A stretch of DNA of 11,785 nucleotides, taken from the NCBI GenBank assembly GCA_018713665.1, contig DVOI01000062.1, forward strand, positions 1 through 11,785. The letters are read 5' to 3'. Positions 6,413 to 11,785 of the stretch are shown one piece after another (the stretch's first letter is position 1; each line of letters begins with the position of its first letter). The translations under genes and the position numbers were made by a program. The stretch is from Ornithoclostridium faecigallinarum. GTDB lineage: Bacteria > Bacillota > Clostridia > Christensenellales > UBA3700. The notes beneath the pieces are model-generated. The model was not told the origin of the DNA, ran no database searches, and saw nothing but the letters and a program-made list of their open reading frames with translations.

Positions 6413-7393
6413 TTAAGTTCGATCTTCGTCTTTTGCGGCGGCGGCTTGAAGGAGCGGCTCTTCCTGCGCTTCTTTGGGGTCGTAAACGCCTCTCTCTCGG
6501 TCGAACGCAAGCCCGACAGTCTCGGCGCTGACCTTGCAGGCAAGCTCTGTCTCGACGGGCATCGTCGCGTAATTCGACGGATCGATGTCATAGATGAGCG
6601 GATCGTCGACGTTGTAAAATTCGCGGTATTTGCGGATGTACATCTCCATTGCACGGCGGTGCAGGTCGTTTTCGCGCTCCTTGAGCGGCAGCGACTTGTC
6701 GGGATACAGCGCCGGCATCACGAACAGGGTCACCTTGTAGGACGCCTTGAAGAGCTTGCGAATGCCTGTCGGCTCGGAGTAGCAGAAGAACATCGGGACG
6801 ACCGGCACGTCGTACTTGACCGCATAGTGGAACGAGCCCTTTTTGAAGGGGCGCGGCTTGCGGAAGTTCATCCACATCGCCTGTTCGGGATAGAAGTGGA
6901 TGATACGTTTGTCCGCAAGCAGTTCTTTGAATGCGGCGTTGAGGTTGCGCATGCCCGAAAGGCAATTTTCGGGAGGTAGCGGAAGTACGCCGCCCGAGCG
7001 GAGCATAAGCCCGGCAAAGCCCGACTTGCTGTTGAAGTCGCCTACGGTCAGATAGTAACGCTTGCGCAGACCGATCGCCTGGCGCATCATCAAATTGTCG
7101 AGATAGTTGACGTGGTTCGAGATTGAAAAGCAGCCGGTGTCCTTGACTGCGTCGAAGTTCTCGCGTCCGACAATCTTGCAGCCGAACAGCAATGAGTTGA
7201 CGAGCGGACCCAGCCCGAGCATCAAGCCGCGAATGCAGCCGCTGAGGATGCGGAAGGACAGCTTGCGATTGATATAGACATAGTCGCCGTCGACCTTGAT
7301 GGTATGGTCATAGTTGTAGGGAGTGACGTCCTTGTTGAACTCGCCCTGCTTCTCGAGTTCCGCATAGGTTTCGTCGTACTTGGTGATCGCCAT
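6413..7393 (-). CDS. PlsC-type acyltransferase (1-acyl-glycerol-3-phosphate acyltransferase family)
   Basis: This is a 326-residue, probably membrane-associated acyltransferase that should move a fatty acyl group to a glycerophosphate-like acceptor in phospholipid synthesis. The hallmark HX4D motif is present (NHVNYLD: His94, Asp99). The phosphate-binding motif, usually xPEGxR, is FYPEQAMW (Glu170), so the Gly and Arg are replaced. PFKKGSFHYAVKYDVPVVP (182-200) matches the family's conserved following block. A hydrophobic stretch (about 47-71) precedes the catalytic domain, and the C-terminus ends in an Ala/Glu-rich tail. I chose the ATG at 7391-7393 over one seven codons upstream because GAGGTG (7397-7402) precedes it at suitable spacing, while the upstream ATG has none. 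It stands alone, with a consensus promoter. The acyl donor and exact acceptor cannot be told. Confidence 0.85.
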   Translation of the reverse strand: MAITKYDETYAELEKQGEFNKDVTPYNYDHTIKVDGDYVYINRKLSFRILSGCIRGLMLGLGPLVNSLLFGCKIVGRENFDAVKDTGCFSISNHVNYLDNLMMRQAIGLRKRYYLTVGDFNSKSGFAGLMLRSGGVLPLPPENCLSGMRNLNAAFKELLADKRIIHFYPEQAMWMNFRKPRPFKKGSFHYAVKYDVPVVPMFFCYSEPTGIRKLFKASYKVTLFVMPALYPDKSLPLKERENDLHRRAMEMYIRKYREFYNVDDPLIYDIDPSNYATMPVETELACKVSAETVGLAFDRERGVYDPKEAQEEPLLQAAAAKDEDRT

Positions 7394-7395
7394 TT

Positions 7396-7402
7396 CCACC
7401 TC
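7396..7402 (-). promoter_or_regulatory. Shine-Dalgarno site deciding the acyltransferase start
   Basis: On the minus strand GAGGTGG precedes the ATG at 7391-7393, with the GAGG core 5 nt from it. GAGGTG is complementary to the 16S rRNA 3' end. The upstream in-frame ATG (7412-7414) is preceded only by GCGGCGGC, so the shorter product is preferred. Confidence 0.7.
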
Positions 7403-7463
7403 ATGCGCGGCCATGCCGCCGCGAGAATATTATTTTCGGTCGGTGCCGAATTATGCTGTTTTC

Positions 7464-7492
7464 ATTATATATTATCCATAATATGCTGTCAA
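7464..7492 (-). promoter_or_regulatory. Perfect consensus sigma-A promoter of the acyltransferase gene
   Basis: Read on the minus strand, TTGACA (7487-7492), a 17-nt spacer and TATAAT (7464-7469) match the consensus at all 12 positions. Transcription should begin near 7457, leaving about 60 nt of leader. Upstream on the minus strand lies T/A-rich sequence (7493-7517), which could serve as an UP-like element. Confidence 0.88.
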
Positions 7493-7576
7493 GGCAAAAA
7501 CGAAGCGGCTTTTTTTATCGGACAATTGTTGAAAAATATGTACGATATGCCGCGCATTCGGCGCCTTTTGATACGC

Positions 7577-7611
7577 AAAAAAAGCTCCCCCGTCGGAGCG
7601 GACGGGGGAGC
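7577..7611 (-). terminator. Terminator of the serC-serA operon
   Basis: On the minus strand an 11-bp perfect GC-rich stem (GACGGGGGAGC pairing across a 6-nt loop; arms 7601-7611 and 7584-7594) is followed by seven T. It begins 14 nt after the serA stop codon. Confidence 0.95.
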
Positions 7612-7625
7612 GAAGGTGCGATGCG

Positions 7626-8786
7626 TCAATCGAACACTCTGACGCTGTAGAAGCCGTCTTGGGCGCACATGCGCGCGACGGTGTCTTCGTCGATCTTCGC
7701 GTCGATGTCCAGCAGCATATATCCCACTTCGCCGCGCGACGCGGAGACGAGGTTGGAGATGTTGATGCCGGCTTCGGAGATGAACGAAGTCGCGGTGGCA
7801 ATCATGTTCGCGACGTTCTTGTGCAAGATGGTCACGCGGCACGCGGTCGTGCGCGGAGCCTTCGCCGCGGGGTAGTTGACGCTGTTGACGACGTTGCCGT
7901 TCTCGAGGTAGTCCTTGAGCTGTTTTGCCGCCATCACCGCGCAATTGTCTTCCGCTTCGGGCGTGGACGCGCCGAGGTGGGGAAGGGTGACGATGTTGTC
8001 GTAGCCAAGCAATTCGGGCTTGGGGAGATCGGTGATGTATCTGCCGACCTTGCCGTTTTTGACCGCTTCGACGATGTCGGCGTTGTTGACGAGCTCGCCT
8101 CTCGCGCAATTGACGATGACGACGCCTGTCTTCATCGAGTCGATGCTTTCGGCGTTGACCATGTTCTTGGTCTGCGGCGTCGCGGGGACGTGCAGAGTGA
8201 CGAAGTCGCTCTTTGCGAAGAGTTCGGTGACGTCGGTGATGTGCTCGACGTGCTTGTCGAGGAGCAGTGCGCCGTCCACGCTGAGGTAGGGGTCATAGCC
8301 GAGGACGTGCATACCAAGCTCTATCGCCGCGTTGGCGACGAGTCTGCCGATCGCGCCAAGTCCGATGACGCCCAGCGTCTTACCGGCGATCTCGCAGCCG
8401 ATGAACGCCTTCTTGCCCTTTTCGACCTGCTTGTCGACGTCGTCGCCCTTGAGCGACTGCACCCAATTGATGCCTTGGACGATCTTGCGGCCGCCGAGGA
8501 TAAGGCAGCCCAGCACCAATTCTTTGACGGCGTTGGCGTTGGCGCCGGGGGTGTTGAACACGCAAATGCCCTTTTGGGTCATCTTGTCGATGGGGATATT
8601 GTTGACGCCTGCGCCGGCTCTCGCGACCGCCTTGACGGACGCCGGCACTTCATAGTCGTGCATATTGAAGCTGCGCAAAATGATCGCGTCGGGGGAGGAG
8701 CACTCGGAGGAGACGACATAGTCGTCGGTGCCGAGCACGCCGGTGACTTTGGGGCTGATCTCGTTGAGTTTGAGGATTTCGTACAT
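7626..8786 (-). CDS. serA: D-3-phosphoglycerate dehydrogenase, short ACT type, EC 1.1.1.95
   Basis: This cytosolic 386-residue enzyme oxidises 3-phosphoglycerate to 3-phosphohydroxypyruvate with NAD+, the first step of serine synthesis. RAGAGVNNIP (56-65) is the substrate loop typical of this short subgroup. The Rossmann motif is Gly142-x-Gly144-x-x-Gly147, with Asp165 after it favouring NAD. The catalytic trio is Arg229 (NCARGE), Glu258 and His270 (LPHLGAST). A C-terminal ACT domain (about 315-386) suggests allosteric control, probably by serine; the long intervening domain of the largest SerA proteins is absent. The start is the ATG at 8784-8786, with GAGGTG (8791-8796) upstream. A much longer open frame continues upstream of this ATG but only runs through serC out of frame. 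It is the second gene of the operon, 8 nt after serC, so coupled translation is likely. Confidence 0.96.
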   Translation of the reverse strand: MYEILKLNEISPKVTGVLGTDDYVVSSECSSPDAIILRSFNMHDYEVPASVKAVARAGAGVNNIPIDKMTQKGICVFNTPGANANAVKELVLGCLILGGRKIVQGINWVQSLKGDDVDKQVEKGKKAFIGCEIAGKTLGVIGLGAIGRLVANAAIELGMHVLGYDPYLSVDGALLLDKHVEHITDVTELFAKSDFVTLHVPATPQTKNMVNAESIDSMKTGVVIVNCARGELVNNADIVEAVKNGKVGRYITDLPKPELLGYDNIVTLPHLGASTPEAEDNCAVMAAKQLKDYLENGNVVNSVNYPAAKAPRTTACRVTILHKNVANMIATATSFISEAGINISNLVSASRGEVGYMLLDIDAKIDEDTVARMCAQDGFYSVRVFD

Positions 8787-8790
8787 AATG

Positions 8791-8796
8791 CACCTC
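8791..8796 (-). promoter_or_regulatory. serA Shine-Dalgarno site overlapping the serC stop codon
   Basis: GAGGTG on the minus strand occupies 8791-8796 while the serC TGA occupies 8795-8797. Ribosomes ending serC therefore sit on the serA initiation region, a classic layout for translational coupling of the two enzymes. Confidence 0.8.
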
Positions 8797-9871
8797 AATT
8801 GGAGTGTTCGAGCTCGAACTTTTTCATGAACTCGATGAGTTTCTTGACGCCTTCGACGGGCATCGCGTTGTAGATGGACGCTCTCATGCCGCCGACCAGT
8901 TTGTGACCTTTGATGGAGACGAGCCCGCCGGCTTCCGCCTCTTTGACGAATTGGGCGTCGAGGTCTTTGTCGCCGGTGACGAAGGGGACGTTCATGAACG
9001 AGCGGTCTTCGCGGACGACATAGTTCTTGTACAATTTGCTGTTGTCGATGAAGTCGTACAGCAAGCCTGCCTTGTACTCGTTGATCTTTTGCATCTCGGC
9101 GACGCCGCCCAACTTTTTGAGGTGGCGCAGGTTGAGCATCGCCATATAGATGGAGAAGCAGGGCGGAGTGTTGTAGAGGCTGTCCGCGTCCGCTTGGGTC
9201 TTCCATTTGAGCATGGTGGGGCAGCCCTTCATACCGTCGCCGATCAAGTCCTCGCGGACGATGACGATGGTCACGCCTGCGGGGGCGACGTTCTTTTGCG
9301 CGCCGGCATACAGCACGCCGTACTTGGAGACGTCCATGACCTCGGAGAGGATGTTGGACGACACGTCCGCGACCAACACGCCGCTCTTGGGGGTGGGGAG
9401 GGTGGCGTAGCGCGTGCCGAAGATGGTGTTGTTTTGGGTGATGTAGAGGTAGTCTACGCCGTCGCGCAGGTCGAGTTCTTTGGGAATGTAGGAGTATGCC
9501 TTGTCCTCGGACGACGCGGCGAGATGTATGTCGCCGTATTGCAGCGCGGCTTTGTACGCCTTTTTGGCGAAGTTGCCGGTGACGACATAGTCGGCTTTGC
9601 CTGAGCCGGTCAGCAAGTTGAGGGGGATCGCATCGAACTGTTGCGAAGCGCCGCCCTGAACGAGCAAGATCTTGTAGTTGTCGGGGACGTTCATCAATTC
9701 GCGCAAGAGGGCGAGGCACTCTTGGTGGATCGCGTCATACCATTTGGAGCGGTGGCTCATCTCGGTCACGCTCATGCCGCAGCCTTCGTAGTCGACAAAG
9801 TCTGCCTGAGCCTGTTGCAACACTTCGAGAGGAAGCATCGACGGGCCTGCGGAAAAGTTGTAAACTCTCAT
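8795..9871 (-). CDS. serC: Phosphoserine aminotransferase, EC 2.6.1.52
   Basis: This cytosolic 358-residue PLP enzyme transfers the amino group of glutamate to 3-phosphohydroxypyruvate, forming phosphoserine. It consumes the product of the SerA encoded next to it. The class-V aminotransferase signature is clear: NFSAGPSMLP at the N-terminus, SHRS (39-42) with the substrate-binding Arg41, GGASQQFD (73-80), VADVSSN with the PLP-ring Asp169, and the Schiff-base Lys193 in AGAQKNVAPAG. The length is normal for the family. The start has AGGAGT (9877-9882) 5 nt upstream and a good promoter about 22 nt before that. It is the first gene of a serC-serA pair. A serB phosphatase, needed to finish serine synthesis, is not in this window. 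Confidence 0.97.
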   Translation of the reverse strand: MRVYNFSAGPSMLPLEVLQQAQADFVDYEGCGMSVTEMSHRSKWYDAIHQECLALLRELMNVPDNYKILLVQGGASQQFDAIPLNLLTGSGKADYVVTGNFAKKAYKAALQYGDIHLAASSEDKAYSYIPKELDLRDGVDYLYITQNNTIFGTRYATLPTPKSGVLVADVSSNILSEVMDVSKYGVLYAGAQKNVAPAGVTIVIVREDLIGDGMKGCPTMLKWKTQADADSLYNTPPCFSIYMAMLNLRHLKKLGGVAEMQKINEYKAGLLYDFIDNSKLYKNYVVREDRSFMNVPFVTGDKDLDAQFVKEAEAGGLVSIKGHKLVGGMRASIYNAMPVEGVKKLIEFMKKFELEHSN

Positions 9872-9900
9872 AATGTACTCCTAAATAAAAGTGTATCAAC

Positions 9901-9929
9901 ATTATAACTCACGCGCGCGCAAAAGGCAA
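9901..9929 (-). promoter_or_regulatory. Promoter of the serC-serA operon
   Basis: Read on the minus strand, TTGCCT (9924-9929), a 17-nt spacer and TATAAT (9901-9906) give a start near 9893 and a leader of only about 20 nt. That leaves no room for a riboswitch or T-box, so serine control would act at the promoter or on the SerA ACT domain. Confidence 0.75.
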
Positions 9930-9984
9930 CCCTTTGGCGCGCGATTGCGAATATTTTAACGAACGGCGCAATAAATTGTAAATT

Positions 9985-10668
9985 GTGAAAGCGGTAATTC
10001 TCGCAGGCGGCAGGGGGAGCAGGCTGCGCCCGTTGACGGACGTCGTCCCCAAGCCGATGATCGAAGTGCACGGCAAGCCGGTGATGCAATATGTCGTCGA
10101 GGGGCTTGTCGCGGCAAAGATAACGGACATCGCGGTCGCGTTGTGCTATCTGCCCGAGGCTGTCGAGGGCTATTTCGGCGACGGGAGCGCGCTTGGCGCG
10201 CGCATGCGCTATTTTGTCGAGAGCGCGCCTCTCGGCACCGCCGGGGCGGTCAAGGCGGCGGAGGAGTTCTTGGACGAGCCGTTTGTCGTTGCGAGCGCGG
10301 ACGCGTTCACCGATATGGACTTTTCGGCGTTGTGCGAACGTCATATCAGCGGAGGCTTGCCCGTGACGATCGCCGTCGCAAAGGCGGACGACGTCTCTCA
10401 ATTGGGCGCGGTGAAGGTGAGCGGCGGCAAGGTCGTCGCCTTGACCGAAAAGAGCGGCGTCAAAGAGAGCGGACTTGTCAGCATGGGGATCTATTGTCTC
10501 GATCCTTCCGTGCTGTCGCTCATTCCGCCGGGTCAAAAGTATGACTTTGCCAAAGACCTTTTTCCGCGCCTTTTGGGCAAGATGGGCGCCCATTTGACCG
10601 ATTGCAGATGGTGCGACATCGGCACTCCGCAATCGTTGGCTCAAGCGAGCGCGGCGCCGCTCTCATAA
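9985..10668 (+). CDS. Sugar-phosphate nucleotidyltransferase (NTP_transferase family)
   Basis: This 227-residue cytosolic enzyme should join a sugar 1-phosphate to an NTP, giving an NDP-sugar and pyrophosphate. The N-terminal signature VKAVILAGGRGSRLRPLT followed by KPM (23-25) is the NTP and metal-binding loop. PLGTAGAV (82-89) and SADAFTD (104-110, with metal-ligand candidates Asp106 and Asp110) are the base-binding and catalytic blocks, and CRWCDIGTPQSLAQA (207-221, Asp211) is the usual closing motif. The length fits single-domain members such as MurU- or HddC-like enzymes, with no left-handed beta-helix tail. Sugar and nucleotide specificity cannot be read from the sequence. The start is GTG, forced by an in-frame TAA at 9979-9981, and no Shine-Dalgarno site precedes it. 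The gene is divergent from serC and apparently alone, so no pathway context helps. Confidence 0.88.
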   Translation: MKAVILAGGRGSRLRPLTDVVPKPMIEVHGKPVMQYVVEGLVAAKITDIAVALCYLPEAVEGYFGDGSALGARMRYFVESAPLGTAGAVKAAEEFLDEPFVVASADAFTDMDFSALCERHISGGLPVTIAVAKADDVSQLGAVKVSGGKVVALTEKSGVKESGLVSMGIYCLDPSVLSLIPPGQKYDFAKDLFPRLLGKMGAHLTDCRWCDIGTPQSLAQASAAPLS

Positions 10669-10682
10669 AATGAGAAATAGGC

Positions 10683-10711
10683 TTGACTTCACAATGCGGA
10701 AGAAGTATAAT
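10683..10711 (+). promoter_or_regulatory. Strong promoter of the leader RNA and lipoprotein gene
   Basis: TTGACT (10683-10688), a 17-nt spacer and TATAAT (10706-10711) match the consensus at 11 of 12 positions. Transcription should begin near 10717-10718. It lies 14 nt after the nucleotidyltransferase stop and is the only good promoter between that gene and the lipoprotein. Confidence 0.85.
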
Positions 10712-10716
10712 AAAAG

Positions 10717-10814
10717 CACAAGCGGGATAAGTTATGGGTAGAGACGCCGAGGGGGAGCCCCGACAACATCGAGATTATACCGACCACAAGCATCGCTTGC
10801 GGTCGGTTTTGTAT
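10717..10814 (+). ncRNA. Unassigned leader RNA or small RNA ending in an intrinsic terminator
   Basis: The roughly 95-nt segment between a strong promoter and an intrinsic terminator is predicted to be transcribed on its own. It contains a GGGG-GAG-CCCC hairpin (10751-10761). CACAAGC occurs both at the 5' end (10717-10723) and in the left arm of the terminator (10785-10791). The 5' copy can therefore pair with the terminator's right arm (CAAGCG 10719-10724 with CGCTTG 10794-10799), the layout of a possible antiterminator, though 6-7 bp is far weaker than the terminator itself. I do not recognise a known riboswitch class. Only 29 nt separate the terminator stem from the lipoprotein ATG plus its ribosome site, leaving no room for another promoter, so regulated read-through is the simplest model. 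A free-standing small RNA is the alternative. Confidence 0.5.
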
Positions 10815-10817
10815 TAA
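10734..10817 (+). CDS. Possible 27-residue leader peptide
   Basis: An ATG at 10734 opens a 27-codon frame ending at TAA 10815-10817, just past the terminator U-tract. The product would be very basic and hydrophilic (RQHRDYTDHKHRLRS in its middle, with three His and five Arg after residue 9). A weak purine stretch (GGGA, 10724-10727) lies 6 nt upstream. If translated, ribosomes would run through both arms of the terminator and melt it, which would link translation to read-through. There is no run of a single regulatory amino acid, so it may equally be a chance frame within a structured RNA. Confidence 0.2.
   Translation: MGRDAEGEPRQHRDYTDHKHRLRSVLY
10779..10814 (+). terminator. Intrinsic terminator inside the lipoprotein leader
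   Basis: The left arm 10779-10791 pairs with 10795-10807 over 13 positions with one A-C mismatch, closed by a 3-nt ATC loop. TTTT-GTATT follows. The stem is very stable but the U-tract is short and interrupted, so some read-through is plausible. Confidence 0.85.
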
Positions 10818-10839
10818 TTGCCTAAAACGGAGGTATGGT

Positions 10840-11785
10840 ATGGCAAAGAAAATTTTGGCGATTGCGCTCATCGCAATCGTCGCAGTGAGTGCGGCGGCGT
10901 GTTTTGTCGCGTGCGAAGAGGAACCGACGCCTTATGCGGATCTGGTCGCGGTGAGGGTCAACAACTTCATGGCGGAGTGGGAGAACATCGACTACAACTT
11001 CACCTATGAAGGGTCGAGTGTGCTCAAGGTGAGCGTGCCATACACCAACTATTTGAGTGTGGACGATCTGATAGTCAGTCCGGGCGCGGAGTACAAGGTG
11101 TACGAGGACGAGGGCAAGACGAAGCAATTGACCGATTTGAGCAAGATCTATGTGGACGGGACGAAGACGTTATACATAGACGTGACCAACGGCGAATTGA
11201 GCAATTCGTACAGCGTGGAAGTGACCGTAAAGCAAACCAATCTGCCGCCCGAGAGCGAGATAGCGGACAAACAATATGACAACCGCGGCGGACACATCTA
11301 TATCCCCGACGGCGCCGAGACCGTGATGATAGATGGGGTGGAATATACAGTGCAAAGAGCCAGATGTAATCCGATTACAAACGAGAATATAATTCTTGCG
11401 GAAGATGCTTATTGTTTTCACGTGGACGGTTCGGACTATTCTGCGATATTCAATGGTAACGGATATGAGGTGCAATTAGACGCACCCACGATATTTGTTA
11501 ACACATTAGAAGACGGTGGCGTTGTTAAAAACGTGACGTTTAGTATATATCGACAAAGTGAAAACGCAGGTCCTCTCGATCTGGGAGGAATTATTGCCGG
11601 ACATGGTGTATGTCTAACTAATAACGGAATCATCGAAAACGTAAAAACGACGATTAGATATAAAGTTAGCGGCGGTTTAGATGCCACTATTCCGTCTGAA
11701 ACTCCGATTACGCTCGGATACTTTGCGCGCGAAAATAACGGAGAGATCCGCAATTGTTTGAATGTCGGAGAAATAGCGTCTCAAT
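10840..11785 (+). CDS. Surface lipoprotein with cadherin-like beta-sandwich and GLUG/beta-helix-like repeats (3' truncated)
   Basis: The frame opens at ATG 10840, six nt after GGAGG (10829-10833), and stays open to the end of the window (315 whole codons). Residues 1-25 are a lipoprotein signal: AKK, a hydrophobic Ala/Ile/Val core, then CFVAC with Cys25 the likely lipidated residue (Cys21 is an alternative). Residues about 34-132 resemble a cadherin-like beta-sandwich, with the closing pattern DGTKTLYIDVT...NSYSVEVTV typical of such domains in Bacillota surface proteins. From about 215 on, a loose unit recurs, Asn-(x)-Gly-x-Ile/Val-x-Asn: GGVVKNVTF (226-234), NNGIIENV (261-268) and NNGEIRNCLNVGEI (299-312). 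This recalls GLUG motifs and right-handed beta-helices of adhesins and peptidases. Codon use turns AT-rich after about 11340. Function is probably adhesion or binding of an extracellular ligand; no catalytic residues are visible. Confidence 0.8.
   Translation, partial: MAKKILAIALIAIVAVSAAACFVACEEEPTPYADLVAVRVNNFMAEWENIDYNFTYEGSSVLKVSVPYTNYLSVDDLIVSPGAEYKVYEDEGKTKQLTDLSKIYVDGTKTLYIDVTNGELSNSYSVEVTVKQTNLPPESEIADKQYDNRGGHIYIPDGAETVMIDGVEYTVQRARCNPITNENIILAEDAYCFHVDGSDYSAIFNGNGYEVQLDAPTIFVNTLEDGGVVKNVTFSIYRQSENAGPLDLGGIIAGHGVCLTNNGIIENVKTTIRYKVSGGLDATIPSETPITLGYFARENNGEIRNCLNVGEIASQ

Noticed and set aside
7394..7414. Seven-codon N-terminal extension of the acyltransferase from the ATG at 7414
   Set aside because: No Shine-Dalgarno site before that ATG, whereas GAGGTG is correctly placed before the ATG at 7393. 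The longer form cannot be fully excluded.
7493..7576. Extra gene or small RNA between the acyltransferase promoter and the serA terminator
   Set aside because: Only AT-rich, low-structure sequence is present, with no ribosome site, no convincing promoter of its own and no stable hairpin.
7659..8873. 404-codon frame antisense to serA
   Set aside because: Val/Asp/Ala-rich shadow of serA with no recognisable motif or ribosome site.
8787..9719. Upstream extension of the serA frame giving a 697-residue protein
   Set aside because: The extra 311 residues are an Arg-rich out-of-frame reading of serC. The true serA start at 8786 has its own Shine-Dalgarno site and begins exactly where homologues of this subgroup begin.
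9872..9900. Possible serine-responsive riboswitch or T-box before serC
   Set aside because: The promoter leaves a leader of only about 20 nt, with no structure and no terminator hairpin.
9868..10644. 258-codon frame antisense to the nucleotidyltransferase
   Set aside because: Shadow frame: it ends inside the serC start region and lacks any family signature, while the + strand carries a clear NTP_transferase signature.
10818..11009. Short frame starting with TTG just after the leader terminator
   Set aside because: It overlaps the lipoprotein start in another frame, shows no signal or domain, and would need a start with no ribosome site of its own.

Overview
The window reads as a stretch of a Gram-positive (Bacillota, Clostridia-like) chromosome of middling-to-high GC, most likely from an uncultured gut-type clostridium. 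This is inferred from lipoprotein signal peptides without an outer-membrane theme, consensus sigma-A-type promoters with 17-nt spacers, strong Shine-Dalgarno sites on most genes, a short ACT-containing SerA of clostridial type, and a GTP-type PEP carboxykinase. No tRNA, rRNA, CRISPR array, insertion sequence or phage gene was seen.

Layout, left to right. (1) The 3' end of an ABC-2-type exporter permease (+), closed by a hairpin terminator. (2) A convergent lipoprotein HtrA-like serine protease with a PDZ-like C-terminus (-). (3) Divergent from it, a GTP-dependent PEP carboxykinase (+) with an extended -10 promoter. A cre-like dyad overlaps its -35, and its own terminator follows. (4) A 797-residue MMPL/RND-family membrane protein (+) that has no Shine-Dalgarno site and a promoter so close to the ATG that the transcript may be leaderless. 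(5) A bidirectional terminator, then a convergent PlsC-type acyltransferase (-) driven by a perfect TTGACA-17-TATAAT promoter. (6) A serC-serA operon (-), where the serA Shine-Dalgarno site overlaps the serC stop, ending in a strong terminator. (7) Divergent from serC, a small sugar-phosphate nucleotidyltransferase (+) starting at GTG without a Shine-Dalgarno site. (8) A strong promoter followed by a leader of about 95 nt ending in an intrinsic terminator, and only 29 nt later a lipoprotein (+) that runs off the window. That lipoprotein has a cadherin-like beta-sandwich and then GLUG/beta-helix-like repeats.

How the genes fit together. Most are single-gene housekeeping transcription units: gluconeogenesis or anaplerosis (pckG), serine synthesis from 3-phosphoglycerate (serC, serA; no serB here), phospholipid acylation, envelope transport and extracytoplasmic proteolysis. 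They do not form one pathway, although pckG and serCA both draw on lower-glycolytic intermediates. The least explained part is the right end. There a promoter-leader-terminator module sits directly in front of a surface lipoprotein, in a layout that suggests attenuation or a riboswitch. The lipoprotein reading frame drops from about 54% to about 42% GC partway along, which suggests a mosaic surface gene.
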